NCBI GenBank assembly: GCA_021772915.1
Contig: JAJFLB010000067.1
Location: 1 to 54,029 of the forward strand
Length of the DNA stretch: 54,029 nucleotides
Origin: Gammaproteobacteria bacterium
GTDB lineage: Bacteria > Pseudomonadota > Gammaproteobacteria > Xanthomonadales > SZUA-36
Direction: 5' to 3'
The first letter of the stretch is position 1. Each line of letters starts with the position of its first letter. The notes beneath the pieces were generated by a model. It was not told where the DNA came from. It saw nothing but the letters and a program-made list of their open reading frames with translations, and ran no database searches. Positions 39,907 through 49,707 of this stretch are shown here, one piece after another. Both the position numbers and the translations under genes were made by a program.

Positions 39907-42408
39907 ATGTTCAAGAATTATATCTCTGTCGCTTGGCGCAACATCATTCGCCACAAGCTTTACGCGTTTATCAATGTATTTGGGTTGGCAATTGGTCTGA
40001 CTGCCTGCATGTTGATCATTTTGGTGATCCGTCATGAAACCAGCTATGACAATTTTGTTCCCAACGCAAACAATATCTATCGGATGGAAGCCACCGGCAA
40101 TATTCCCGGCCGTGATCCATTTGATACCGCGACTTACGTAGGACCCACCAAAGAACTCTTGCCACAAGATTATCCTGAAGTTCTAGAGGTTTTGCGCATT
40201 ACGCAACGTGGTGGCAACGTTGTGCAGGCCGGTGAAACATTTGAGCAGCAAATTGATTATGTGGACACCAACCTTTTTAAAGTTTTTCAACTGGAGATGG
40301 TAGAAGGCACCCGTGATAGTGCTTTTGCGTCGCTTTCCAATGTTGTTCTGAGTGAAACTACAGCTCGTAAGTACTTGGGGAATGCTCCCTATTTGGGCCG
40401 CGAGATTGTAGTCAATCACATCTACGAGCGCACCCATATTGTGTCCGGCGTAATCAGGGACATTCCTGACAATTCCCACATGGATATGGAGTTCATGATC
40501 CCCCATGACCGCCAGGTTTACGAGGCAAATAATTTTGGGGGGGCCAGCGACCTGGAACGTTGGAACGGGCTGCCGTTTTTTGTCTACGTGTTGCTGCAAG
40601 ATGGTGTATCTATTGAGCCGATGGAAAAAACCATAAATGCCTGGGTCGATCGTTATTTCCCGGCAGAAGTCAGCGCGCTGGTAAATATTCCCGGCAGTGA
40701 GCTTTGGACACCCCGCTTTGTGCAGGTACCGAATATTCATCTTTTCAGCCCGGCGCAAGGTGGTATGAAACCACCAGGTAGCATTACAACACTCCTGTCA
40801 TTTGGTGCGATTGCTGCCATGATTTTACTGATTGCCTGCATTAACTTCATGAACCTGGCAACCGCGCGTTCAACGCTGCGAACGCGCGAAGTTGCAGTGC
40901 GTAAAGTTATGGGGGCGGCCAGGGGTCAATTGTTTGCGCAGTTCGAAACGGAATCAATGGTTTTCACCATCGTATCGCTGTTGTTGGCCATCGTCATGAC
41001 GCGATCAGTTTTGCCGTTTTTTAATGAATACACAAACCTTGCTGTACCATTCAGCCTGATTCTTGATCCGGTCACATTTTCAAATGTCCTGGCGCTGACC
41101 TTGTTTGTAGGATTGGGCGCGGGTCTTCACCCTGCTCTGATGCTTTCCTCCGTCCGTCCTGCCCGCGTCTTGGCGGCTAATCAGTCTGGTGGGTCAGCAA
41201 ATTCGAAGTTGAGGGTAAGTTTGGTGATATTGCAATTTGCAATATCGGCGGTGCTGATTATCAGTACAGCAATCATCTACCTGCAGACTGATTTTGCCCG
41301 TTCGCGTGAACTGGGATATGACACCGGGAATACGATTTTGGTACGTGGTTTGACCGATCCACAAGTGGCAAGCTCGCAGGAATCTTTCAAAGACAGGGTC
41401 ATTCAGCTGCCCGGCGTGACAGAAGTGGCTTTATCAAGCCAGGCGCCTGGCGATGGTAATGGCTCTGGCATCTCAATGCGAGTACCAGGTGAGGCAGATC
41501 GTGTGGTGATTTTTTACCAGGCGGTTGATTATGATTTTTTCAATCTTTATGATGTCGGGCCCGTGGCTGGGCGTTTATTTGCTGAAGAATTCGCCAGTGA
41601 TGTCTTCTACTCTCAAACGGTACCTGGCTATGAAGATGTGACTGAAGACGCCATAATTCCGCAACAAATTGGTGCGGTCATTAATGTTTCTGCCGCTCGC
41701 CGTCTCGGGTTTGAAAACCCGGAAGAATCTGTTGGCCTGACGGTGCGCCGTGGTCGTGAAGACAGCATAGAAATAACCGTTGTTGGCGTCATTCCGGATA
41801 TATTGTTTTCGGATCCTCGCGCCACGTTCCAGCCAGAAATGTATTTCCTGTCACCACAGGAGTATGGAACCTTGAATGTTGTTTACAGAGCGGATGACCC
41901 CGAGGCACTGGCGCTTCAGATCGATGCACTGTGGACTGAAATGTTCCCGGGTGTACGCCCTTTCCGCAATTATCTGGACGAAAACATTGCCCAGAGTTTC
42001 GAGTTTGAAACCATCATGGGTCAACTACTGGCTATTTTCTCAGGTCTTGCCATGTTGGTCGCTGCGATGGGTTTGTTTGGATTATCAAGTTTCACCGTCG
42101 CCAGACGCACCAGGGAAATTGGTATTCGCAAGGTGCTGGGTGCATCGTCTGTTAATATAATTAAGCTCTTGATGCGTCAAATGTCGATCCCGGTGATTGT
42201 CGCCAACCTGGTGGCCTGGCCTATTGTCTGGTACGTGGCAAGTGAATGGCTGAATACCTTTGTTTACCGCATTGACCTACCCGTTTATTTCATCGGGGTT
42301 TCTGTCATGTCCATTCTGATTACGCTATTCATTGCGTGGGGTACGATAGGTGGGCATGCATTGAGGGTGTCACGCACAAACCCCATCCATGCTCTGCGCT
42401 ACGAATAA
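39907..42408 (+). CDS. FtsX/MacB-type ABC transporter permease (833 aa), orphan
   Basis: 833 residues from ATG 39907, chosen because GAGGCAGG lies 3-10 bases upstream and the family start MFKNYISVAWRNIIRHKLYA follows. First segment FINVFGLAIGLTACMLIILV, central NFMNLATARSTLRTREVAVRK, C-terminal RTREIGIRKVLGASSVNIIK, final NPIHALRYE. It is a close paralogue of the minus-strand permease at 3380-5845 (shared NLVAWPIVWY-like segment). No ATPase gene is nearby. It would have to borrow an ATPase encoded elsewhere or be nonfunctional. Confidence 0.9.
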   Translation: MFKNYISVAWRNIIRHKLYAFINVFGLAIGLTACMLIILVIRHETSYDNFVPNANNIYRMEATGNIPGRDPFDTATYVGPTKELLPQDYPEVLEVLRITQRGGNVVQAGETFEQQIDYVDTNLFKVFQLEMVEGTRDSAFASLSNVVLSETTARKYLGNAPYLGREIVVNHIYERTHIVSGVIRDIPDNSHMDMEFMIPHDRQVYEANNFGGASDLERWNGLPFFVYVLLQDGVSIEPMEKTINAWVDRYFPAEVSALVNIPGSELWTPRFVQVPNIHLFSPAQGGMKPPGSITTLLSFGAIAAMILLIACINFMNLATARSTLRTREVAVRKVMGAARGQLFAQFETESMVFTIVSLLLAIVMTRSVLPFFNEYTNLAVPFSLILDPVTFSNVLALTLFVGLGAGLHPALMLSSVRPARVLAANQSGGSANSKLRVSLVILQFAISAVLIISTAIIYLQTDFARSRELGYDTGNTILVRGLTDPQVASSQESFKDRVIQLPGVTEVALSSQAPGDGNGSGISMRVPGEADRVVIFYQAVDYDFFNLYDVGPVAGRLFAEEFASDVFYSQTVPGYEDVTEDAIIPQQIGAVINVSAARRLGFENPEESVGLTVRRGREDSIEITVVGVIPDILFSDPRATFQPEMYFLSPQEYGTLNVVYRADDPEALALQIDALWTEMFPGVRPFRNYLDENIAQSFEFETIMGQLLAIFSGLAMLVAAMGLFGLSSFTVARRTREIGIRKVLGASSVNIIKLLMRQMSIPVIVANLVAWPIVWYVASEWLNTFVYRIDLPVYFIGVSVMSILITLFIAWGTIGGHALRVSRTNPIHALRYE

Positions 42409-42541
42409 GCCCACGATCCTTTGCGCTCCAGATACCAGTCTGGGATTGCATTGGCTTCGTGTTACAAGTCAGCTTGCTACTCAACTCTGAGAATGGCACC
42501 AGGGTGGCAACTGAACGATCCACTCATGTTCTTTTCGATGA

Positions 42542-43108
42542 TCAGGCCCGGGACATGTATTCGCCTGTTTCGGTGTTAACCTTGATAGTTTCACCCTGGA
42601 CAAGATACTCAGGAATCTGAACTTCAAGCCCACCCGCCAGGGTCGCTCGCTTGTTGCGCTTGGTGGCCGTTCCACCCTTGAGTACGGGCGTGGTTTCTAC
42701 GATTTCCAGATCTACCGAGGCTGGCAATTGAATGCCTGCGGCGGTACCGTCAATGACCGTAACAAAGATGCCGCCCAGTCCTTCGCTCAGGTACTCCAGC
42801 TGGCCCTCCAGGTCCAATGCATTGAACGAGTACTGACTAAAGTCTTCGTCGTCCATGAATACATACAGGTCGCCGTCAAGATATGAATAGCTCGCCTGGC
42901 GACGTACGAAATCTACGTCCCCCAACAGGTCTTCGCCTTTGAACGTCTCGTCCAGGTTCTGCCGTGTCTGCACATCCTGAAATTTGATCCGGTACAGTGT
43001 GTTACTCCCGCGTGACGAAGGAGTCCTTATTTCGATCCTGCGCACCGTACACACCCTGTTTTTATGGCGGACAACTTCACCTTTTCTTACATCGCTGGCC
43101 CTGGGCAT
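42542..43108 (-). CDS. efpL: EF-P paralogue EfpL (YeiP)
   Basis: 188 residues with the three beta-barrel domains of elongation factor P: KGEVVRHKNRVCTVRRIEIRTP at the start, FMDDEDFSQYSFNALDLEGQL in domain II and an ending VQGETIKVNTETGEYMSRA. The loop that carries the modified Lys or Arg in EF-P reads TPSSRGSNTLYRIKF, which matches the EfpL/YeiP pattern with Arg and no beta-lysine site. It helps ribosomes stalled at proline-rich and other difficult stretches. Start at ATG 43108, with GAGGA about 8 bases upstream. The downstream neighbour is convergent. Confidence 0.92.
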   Translation of the reverse strand: MPRASDVRKGEVVRHKNRVCTVRRIEIRTPSSRGSNTLYRIKFQDVQTRQNLDETFKGEDLLGDVDFVRRQASYSYLDGDLYVFMDDEDFSQYSFNALDLEGQLEYLSEGLGGIFVTVIDGTAAGIQLPASVDLEIVETTPVLKGGTATKRNKRATLAGGLEVQIPEYLVQGETIKVNTETGEYMSRA

Positions 43109-43140
43109 TAGTCTGGTCCTCTAATTCAAGTCTGCCTGCT

Positions 43141-44901
43141 TCAGTCTGCACCCGCGCGTTGCGCGTCTCGCTTGGCCTTGAATTCTGTGCCTTCGCGCCA
43201 GTTGGGCCATTTTTCACTATTGGCGACACCGAGGCCGGTTCTGAAGAATATTTTCAGGTCTTCCATGGCGCCGCTGACATCCCAGCTGAGATCGTATTCA
43301 TCGGAGACGCGGTGATAATCTTCTGAAACGTATTCCTGGGCTTTCAACATACCGTATTCCAGACCCTTTTCGCGGTGGTCATAACCGCCACCCGGGTACA
43401 ACATTGGCACGCCCTGCTTGGCCAACTCGAAGTGATCGGAGCGATAGTAATAACCTTTCTCCGCTTCGCGGTCTGCTTCCAGTACCCGTTCCTGGGATGC
43501 CGCTGCTGCGGCCAGGTAGTCATCGAGTTCGCTCATCCCCAGCCCCACCACGGTAATATCAAGGGTTGGGCCAATATTGTTGATGCCGTCCATATTCAAG
43601 CCACCAACGGTGTTGGCAAGTGGTACGAGTGGGTTCGCGGCATAGTGTAACGAGCCCAGCAGACCCTGTTCTTCTGCGGTGACCGCCAGGAACAGTATGC
43701 TGCGCCGCGGTGCCACTGGCAGGCTTGCATACGCTTTGGCCAGTTCCAGCAAAGCGGCCGTACCGGTGGCATTATCCAGTGCACCGTTGAAAATATTGTC
43801 ACCTTCCAGGGTGGGGTCCATGCCGAAGTGGTCCCAATGCGCCATGTAAATGAAGAATTCATCAGGCGCTTCACTGCCCTTCAATATAGCGGCCACGTTG
43901 CGGGAATTAACCGTCTCGGTTGTATTGATCAGCCTGGCAGAAGCGCTCAATCCCATGGGGACAGCAGTAAATCCGGGTTTTTGTGCGCGGGCATACATCT
44001 CGTCCAGGTCCAGCCCTGCTTTGCCAAACAGAATTTCAGCGCTGGCACGTGAAATCCACCCTTCAACGGAGGCCAGTGTTTTGCCTTTGTCCGGCAAGAC
44101 CATGTCAAATTGCCGACCTGTCCAGCTATTGGCGACGGTGGACCAACCGTAGGCTGCGGGCAGGGTGTCGTGAACCATGATTGCCCCCACCGCGCCTTGA
44201 CGGGCCGCTTCATCCAGCTTGTAATCCCAGCGTCCGTAATAGGTCATGGCATTGCCGTTAAAAAGTTTCGGGTCCTGGGTCGCAAAGCCCGGATCGTTGA
44301 TCAACATGATGACAGTCTTGCCTTTTACATTCACAGTGGCGTAATCGTTCCAGTTACGCTCAGGCGCATTGATGCCGTAACCAACAAATACCAATTCAGT
44401 ATTATCAATGGCAGCTTCTGTTACCTGTTGCCGTGTCCAGATCACGTGCCCCTCGGTGTAGGCGAGTGTCAGGTCATTACCTTCACCCCCTCTGAATGTC
44501 AGCTCGGGATTGTTAGTGACACTGACCCATGCCAAAGGCACGTCCTGGGTGTAGCTGCCACGGTTGGCCGGTTCCAGGCCAAGGCCGGAAAAAGCCTGAC
44601 TAAGGTAATCCACGGTCAATTGCTCCCCCTCCGAGGCTGGAGCCCGTCCCCCAAATTCGTCCGAAGCCAGTGTTTCAACATGTCGGCGGTAGTCGGCTTC
44701 GGTCATTGCGTCTTCACCTGTAGCCACCACCTTGGCCGCCGGCGCTTCGGTCACCGATGGGGCTTTCGACCTGGCGTCAGTGGCCCGTTCAGCATCGCAT
44801 GCGGTCAACAGTGCAATGCTGAGCACGAAGGTGACCTTGGAGAAGTTGAAGAATCCGCCAAATGAGCGGCCAAATAAGAATGGTTTATGACTGATTTTCA
44901 T
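43141..44901 (-). CDS. M28-family peptidase lipoprotein with PA domain
   Basis: 586 residues. Lipobox LSIALLTAC, then Asp. The M28 catalytic domain is split by a PA-like insert (about residues 160-300, VKGKTVIMLINDPGF). Zinc ligands are visible: His in YMAHWDHFGMD, Asp in NGALDNATGTAALLELA, the Glu pair in AVTAEEQGLLGS, Asp in NMDGINN and His in YYRSDHFELAKQGVP. It should be an aminopeptidase anchored to the inner or outer membrane. ATG 44901 follows AGGAAA. It is co-directional with EfpL downstream and the Ig-like protein upstream, 95 bases away, but they need not form an operon. Confidence 0.93.
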   Translation of the reverse strand: MKISHKPFLFGRSFGGFFNFSKVTFVLSIALLTACDAERATDARSKAPSVTEAPAAKVVATGEDAMTEADYRRHVETLASDEFGGRAPASEGEQLTVDYLSQAFSGLGLEPANRGSYTQDVPLAWVSVTNNPELTFRGGEGNDLTLAYTEGHVIWTRQQVTEAAIDNTELVFVGYGINAPERNWNDYATVNVKGKTVIMLINDPGFATQDPKLFNGNAMTYYGRWDYKLDEAARQGAVGAIMVHDTLPAAYGWSTVANSWTGRQFDMVLPDKGKTLASVEGWISRASAEILFGKAGLDLDEMYARAQKPGFTAVPMGLSASARLINTTETVNSRNVAAILKGSEAPDEFFIYMAHWDHFGMDPTLEGDNIFNGALDNATGTAALLELAKAYASLPVAPRRSILFLAVTAEEQGLLGSLHYAANPLVPLANTVGGLNMDGINNIGPTLDITVVGLGMSELDDYLAAAAASQERVLEADREAEKGYYYRSDHFELAKQGVPMLYPGGGYDHREKGLEYGMLKAQEYVSEDYHRVSDEYDLSWDVSGAMEDLKIFFRTGLGVANSEKWPNWREGTEFKAKRDAQRAGAD

Positions 44902-44996
44902 GGAATTTCCTGTTTTGGGTGGTGCGTGTCTGCGGGTGCCACCGGCACATATTGCAATTGGCGATCAATGCCCAGATCGCTGGTCATGACTTCAGG

Positions 44997-47435
44997 TTAA
45001 CTGCTAAACAAAAAACGTGGGCGGATTTGGATCTGGATCGTGGCACTCGACTCCGGATAGTTTTCGTAGGTCGCGATGATCCTGTACTCCACGAGGTCGC
45101 TTTCCTCCATCATGAACCCGCTAATCTCACCAGTCACAGGATCAAAGCGCAGACCGGGTGGTAACTTCGGACTGACACTGAACGATACAGGTGTTGGCCC
45201 GTAGATCGTCGGCGCCAGTAAATTGAACTTCTGCCCAACGAAGAGCTTGTGTTCGATCGACGTATACTCTACGAAAGGACGGCTGACCCGGATGTTGATT
45301 GTCGTGTTGTCGGTTGCACCGCCGGGAAAGTTCGCCGTGACGACGTAGTCGGTTGCGGGATACTCTTTCTCGGATAGACCGGTAATCTGTCCAGTCTTTG
45401 TGTCAAAGGCAAGACCGCTCGGCAGACCGGGTTCGATTCGGAACGAATCCGGCTTCTCCACTATGACGATCGGATCGTTCGGCTCGATCTCTTGGCCGGT
45501 GATGTAGATGGTCTGGCCCTTTGCGTAACCCGTGATCGAAGGTACCGGAAAGCTGGTATCGTCGGTCGGATCCGTTTGCATCGAGACCTCCTCGCCGTCA
45601 CCGAAGCCGTCGCCGTCCGTATCCGCATTCCCGGGATTGGTACCGGTGTGGCGCGGACCGGCGAAATAACCCGTATCCGTCTCGACCGCGTCAGACAGGC
45701 CGTCGTCATCGCTGTCTTTGTGAACCGTGCCGATACGAAGGTAGTCGACCTCAAACTTCGAACCGGGACCACCGCCGGGGTCGATGCGGATGCCACTCAG
45801 GGGACTCAAGAGCGCGGGCCCCAGTTCAAACTGCAGGACGTGAAACTCGCCGTCCATCGGCGGTGCGGCATAATTGAAGCTTCGGGCTCCTGCAAATCCA
45901 ATAACTTGCTGCTCAATCCAGAAGAGTTGCCAACCACCGCCGTCGTTTGCGACGAGCTTGATCCGTAATTCCACCTTGGTGAATCCCGGCGGGTTATTAA
46001 GAATTGCGCTTCTGAAGAAGTAGGGGTCGCTGCCTGTTGTCATAGCTTCCAGGATACCGTTGTTGGCTTTAAGGGCGATGGAGTTACTGCCCCAGAGCTC
46101 GGATTTTTTCTCCCAGACCCTAAGCTCGGAATCGGTGTTGAACTCGTTGACACTCACGAATTCGTTGAGGAGTTCGGGAGGATCGAGTACCACCACCGGT
46201 TCCCCGAGCACCGTGATGGCGATCGTGGTTTTCACCGCCGGGAAATTACCGTAGCCGGCGGTGATTACGTATTCCGTTCGGTGACTGGTTGCCAGTGGAA
46301 TCCCTTCGATGGCACCATTGCCTTCATTAATAGTGAGGTTCGCGGGAAGGTCTGGCTTGACGTCACCGATAATGTCGGGATTGGGGCCGAAAAACGTGGG
46401 TTTCAGCGAGATGGTCTGATTGGTCTTGAAGATCACTTCCTTGACCGGGTAAGTGAAAAGCGGGTTACGCACGTCAAGGTGGATGTAGGTCTCCGAGCTT
46501 AGCTCGCCAGGAAATGTCGCGGTGACCAGGTAATCTCTGGCCTCGACCGCAATTTCGGGCCTTCCGGTGATGGTCCCGGTCGTAATATCCAGATTGAGCC
46601 CGGTGGGTAATTCGGGCGTGATCGAGAAAGCAGTTGGCGTTCCACCACTCACGCTGGGCTCGTTCGGTTCGATCTCTTCACCCACAAAATGGCGAGCACG
46701 GCTTTTGGAATACCAATTGAGCGCAGGAACGGGAAATTCGTTCGCGTTATTGGGGTCGGTTCCCAGATCAACCTCTTTGTCATCGGAAAAGCCATCGCCG
46801 TCCGTATCCGCGTTCGCAGGATCCGTACCCGCATCGCGTTTTCCTTTGAAAGTTCCGGTTAGTGTCTCAACCACGTCCGGTAAACCGTCGCCATCGGCGT
46901 CTGCGCTGATCATTCCGATCCGGATGTAGTCGACCTCGAACTGTGTCCCCGCCCCCGCCCCCGGGTCCAGGCGAATGTCAGTGAGGCGACTTGTAATCAC
47001 CTTCCCGAGGTCGTACTGGTAGACGTGAAATTTGTTATCCCCCTCTGGACGGTGGGCGAAGCGACGTGTGCCGGTGAATCCCAAGGCGGAATCCTCTCCC
47101 CAGTAGAGATTCCAGTCGGCTCCATCATCTGAGATAACCCGGATACGAAACTCGACGAACGTCATCTCCGCTTTGGTGTCACTGATGCCTCTCCGGAAGA
47201 TGAATGGGTCGTGGCCGAATGTGTCGACCTCGAGAACCCCGCTTGCAACGCTTAGATTACAAGAGTTCCGGTTCCAGAGCTCAAAGTCGCCAGTCTGGTT
47301 GAAGTCGCCGGCGGCGATATAGTCGTTGAGGATTTCTGGAGGATCGATCTGAAGGTCTTGAGCAAGGGACACCCGTGCAAGGAGCGTCATAACCAGTACG
47401 AGGCCTGAGAATGTTATGAAGGGACTGGAACGCAT
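44997..47435 (-). CDS. Secreted two-fold repeated protein with calcium-binding and Ig-like domains
   Basis: 812 residues with a signal peptide (FSGLVLVMTLLARVSLAQ). The chain is a duplication. Each half has a beta-sandwich module (DPPEILNDYIAAGDFNQTGD; DPPELLNEFVSVNEFN), with sandwich ends EVDYIRIGMI and EVDYLRIGTV; a thrombospondin type 3-like calcium segment (DADGDGLPDVVET and DTDGDGFSDDKEVDLGTDP; DSDDDGLSDAVET and DTDGDGFGDGEEV); and two putative Ig-like (He_PIG) domains, each marked by ITPELPTGLNLDITTGTITG-like strands. It is probably a surface or matrix protein. G+C looks higher than in the neighbours. No enzyme motif. Start at ATG 47435; weak ribosome-binding site. Confidence 0.85.
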   Translation of the reverse strand: MRSSPFITFSGLVLVMTLLARVSLAQDLQIDPPEILNDYIAAGDFNQTGDFELWNRNSCNLSVASGVLEVDTFGHDPFIFRRGISDTKAEMTFVEFRIRVISDDGADWNLYWGEDSALGFTGTRRFAHRPEGDNKFHVYQYDLGKVITSRLTDIRLDPGAGAGTQFEVDYIRIGMISADADGDGLPDVVETLTGTFKGKRDAGTDPANADTDGDGFSDDKEVDLGTDPNNANEFPVPALNWYSKSRARHFVGEEIEPNEPSVSGGTPTAFSITPELPTGLNLDITTGTITGRPEIAVEARDYLVTATFPGELSSETYIHLDVRNPLFTYPVKEVIFKTNQTISLKPTFFGPNPDIIGDVKPDLPANLTINEGNGAIEGIPLATSHRTEYVITAGYGNFPAVKTTIAITVLGEPVVVLDPPELLNEFVSVNEFNTDSELRVWEKKSELWGSNSIALKANNGILEAMTTGSDPYFFRSAILNNPPGFTKVELRIKLVANDGGGWQLFWIEQQVIGFAGARSFNYAAPPMDGEFHVLQFELGPALLSPLSGIRIDPGGGPGSKFEVDYLRIGTVHKDSDDDGLSDAVETDTGYFAGPRHTGTNPGNADTDGDGFGDGEEVSMQTDPTDDTSFPVPSITGYAKGQTIYITGQEIEPNDPIVIVEKPDSFRIEPGLPSGLAFDTKTGQITGLSEKEYPATDYVVTANFPGGATDNTTINIRVSRPFVEYTSIEHKLFVGQKFNLLAPTIYGPTPVSFSVSPKLPPGLRFDPVTGEISGFMMEESDLVEYRIIATYENYPESSATIQIQIRPRFLFSS

Positions 47436-47795
47436 GGCTAAACCCTGCCTGATTTGAACTGATTTCTTTTAGTCTGCGACGGAAAAAACACCGTCTTCAC
47501 ATTTCGGCTTCCAGGGGTGAGGCTATCACCGGCCAGCGACGTGATCAAGCAAACCCTCAAGACGGAGACCCGGTAGAAAAACGAAGCGTCGTAGTGACTA
47601 TGCACAGTTTTGTAACACGCGGATCAAGTCCACCGGTGCCCAACTACCCGACAGGTCCAAAGCTGAGTCAATAAATATCCACCAGGGTATTTCCAGGCTA
47701 TAAACCGCTAGATAAAGCGTTGCGACAAAATGGCAATAACCACGTTCTGACGGGTCCAAAAATTTTCTGATTCAGCTATTCAGCAACTCGGATTT
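47436..47795. other. Gene-free stretch of 360 bases
   Basis: No open frame of note, no tRNA and no clear terminator. The stretch holds the promoter region of the minus-strand protein ending at 44997 (around 47440-47560) and the 3' flank of the DUF4126 gene. A few T- and A-rich tracts near 47640-47760 are the only remarkable feature. Confidence 0.6.
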
Positions 47796-48539
47796 TCATT
47801 TTAGTAACTTTTTCTTTAGATCTTGGAATTCCTGCTCACTGATTGATCCCTGGTCTAGTAGCCTGGCCAACTTTTCAAGCTCGGCTATCGCGCTCGATTC
47901 TGCCACTGTGGTTTCAATATTGACCTCTCTATCAACGAACCCGAACAATTGGCCGATCTTCCTGAAGATGAGCTTAACCCCCCGCCAGATTTTTGGCAGC
48001 ATCCATATCGCCAGTGCCAGGAACAGAATCATCAGACCGAGGAAAATCCAGGGATGATTTAGCGCGGCCCACAAACCAGCAAACACCGCAACATCCTCGG
48101 TGATTGACAGTCCCCAATTGGAGAAGGGCTCGGGTGACGTATTCACGGCCAATCGGGTTCCCGCCTTGGTCGCATGGCTGGTCGCTGCCATACCGCCACC
48201 AAGGATTGCTGCCGTCAGCTCAATGGCAGGACCAACTTCACCAACGGCACCCATTGCAAGAAGTACGCCGGCTGGAATTCGTATAAATGTGTGTATCGCA
48301 TCCCAGGTGCTGTCAACGCCGGGTATCTTGTCTGCGAAGAATTCCGTCACATACATAATTCCTGCCGCTGCAATCACCAGGGGGTTGTCGAGAATCTCAA
48401 GTCCAGGGGGCAGTTCCAGGTTTCCAGTGACACTGGCTATCCCAAGCATCAACATGGCAGCGTACAGGTTTATGCCACTCGCCCAGGCGACACCCATGGT
48501 CATTGAAATGATGCCGATTACTGACTGGTACTCTTCCAT
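47796..48539 (-). CDS. DUF4126 membrane protein with C-terminal SHOCT domain
   Basis: 247 residues. The first 190 match DUF4126: SMTMGVAWASGINLYAAMLMLGIAS, LEILDNPLVIAAAGIMYVTEFFADKIPGVD and GGGMAATSHATKAGTRLAVNTSPEPFSNW, with five or so membrane segments. The last 35 residues (AIAELEKLARLLDQGSISEQEFQDLKKKLL) form a SHOCT domain, a short oligomerisation helix pair. Function of DUF4126 is not established. AAGGAGA precedes ATG 48539 (8 bases). It stands alone between gene-free stretches. Confidence 0.88.
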   Translation of the reverse strand: MEEYQSVIGIISMTMGVAWASGINLYAAMLMLGIASVTGNLELPPGLEILDNPLVIAAAGIMYVTEFFADKIPGVDSTWDAIHTFIRIPAGVLLAMGAVGEVGPAIELTAAILGGGMAATSHATKAGTRLAVNTSPEPFSNWGLSITEDVAVFAGLWAALNHPWIFLGLMILFLALAIWMLPKIWRGVKLIFRKIGQLFGFVDREVNIETTVAESSAIAELEKLARLLDQGSISEQEFQDLKKKLLK

Positions 48540-48693
48540 TATTTTCTCCTTAGACAGTTCCCATGACGTTGCTTTTTGTTATCTCAGTTTGATCGATAAC
48601 TGAGTCTTGCAAAAAACCACGATCATTTCCGATTCAGGTTGTTGCCCTCAAGTCTGCGGATTTTTAGGTGACAATAGAACCATATTGCCATAA

Positions 48694-49007
48694 ATGTCTG
48701 AAAGGGGCCTGAAAACGTCTGCGGGCCGCCGCACTATTTTTGGACAGTCGCTCGGCGGACAATTTGTTGTGTATTCAGCACTCACAAATCCCGACCTGTT
48801 CTGGGGTCACATTGCGAGCAAGCCGTGGGAATTCAAAGCGATGGAGCTTGTCGGTCACAACCACTTTTCGGCGCCACCAGCCTCGCTCCGCCAGGGCATG
48901 CGTTGGCCAATTTCCTCGCGATAGAATTTGGCGAATCCGGGAAATTCCCGTTCAATCATCTATACTCTGGCCTGAGCGGGCCACTTCCCGAGAAGGTGCT
49001 GGATTGA
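48694..49007 (+). pseudogene. Alpha/beta-hydrolase (esterase) remnant
   Basis: From 48694 the frame reads RRTIFGQSLGGQFVVYSALTNPDLFWGHIAS, which is the nucleophile-elbow region of an IroE/esterase-D-type enzyme, like that at 6113-7357. It then jumps to KPWEFKAMELVGHNHFS, a segment around the catalytic His. The regions before and between are lost. A one-base shift near 48868 leads to a frame that ends VLD and TGA at 49007, overlapping the aldolase start (TTGA). So an upstream gene once coupled to the aldolase has collapsed. Confidence 0.65.
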
Positions 49008-49606
49008 CAATCGACGAAGGCTATATCAAGTACGTCAGTCATTGGACGCCGGGCCCCGCTACCCATGTTCAGGCGGCACGTGAACTCGATACCTGGCGCA
49101 AGCCGTTGATTGAGGCGGGGTTGATCGGCCAGTACGAGGATCTTGGCATTGGTTACGGCAACATAAGCGTGCGTCGTGGCTCACGTGACCTGTTTCTGAT
49201 TAGCGGCACACAAACTGGCCATTTGCGCGCCACAGATGAACGACACTACTCGTTGGTCACTGATTGTGACATCCGCAACGGCATCGTCAGGTGTAGCGGA
49301 CCTGTCCAGGCCTCATCGGAAGCCATGACACACGCGGCAATCTACGCGTTGGGTGACGCAATCGGTGCAGTTGTACACGTACACAGTGAAGAGCTCTGGC
49401 AGCGCAATCTCGGCAAGCTGCCGACCACCGACCCGGAAATTGCCTACGGCACACCTGGTATGGCTCGTGAACTCGATAGACTTTACCGGCTGGCGGGCTT
49501 CAGGGAAGCCGGAGTCGCTGTTCTCGCCGGACATGACGAGGGATTGATCAGTTTCGGTACAACGCTGGAACAGGCAGCTACCCGAGTACTAAGTATTGGT
49601 CCCTAA
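49004..49606 (+). CDS. Class II aldolase/adducin-family protein
   Basis: 200 residues from TTG 49004; AGAAGG (48991-48996) lies 7 bases upstream and no in-frame ATG exists near the domain start. Features of the FucA/AraD fold: IGYGNISVRRGSRDLFLISGTQTGHL, SSEAMTHAAIYALG and the zinc-binding VVHVHSEELWQRNLG with two His; a third ligand could be the His in VAVLAGHDEGLISFGTTLEQA. The enzyme would cleave or isomerise a sugar phosphate or related aldol. Length is normal. The overlapping stop of the esterase remnant suggests former translational coupling. Confidence 0.85.
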   Translation: MTIDEGYIKYVSHWTPGPATHVQAARELDTWRKPLIEAGLIGQYEDLGIGYGNISVRRGSRDLFLISGTQTGHLRATDERHYSLVTDCDIRNGIVRCSGPVQASSEAMTHAAIYALGDAIGAVVHVHSEELWQRNLGKLPTTDPEIAYGTPGMARELDRLYRLAGFREAGVAVLAGHDEGLISFGTTLEQAATRVLSIGP

Positions 49607-49707
49607 CACGTCTTCAGTCCGTCCCGAACTTAGCGAAAAAAATGCGACGCCGGTAGTAGTGTAGAATTTCCCATGTGAGAGTATCTGATTTTCTTTAACA
49701 CTTGCCA

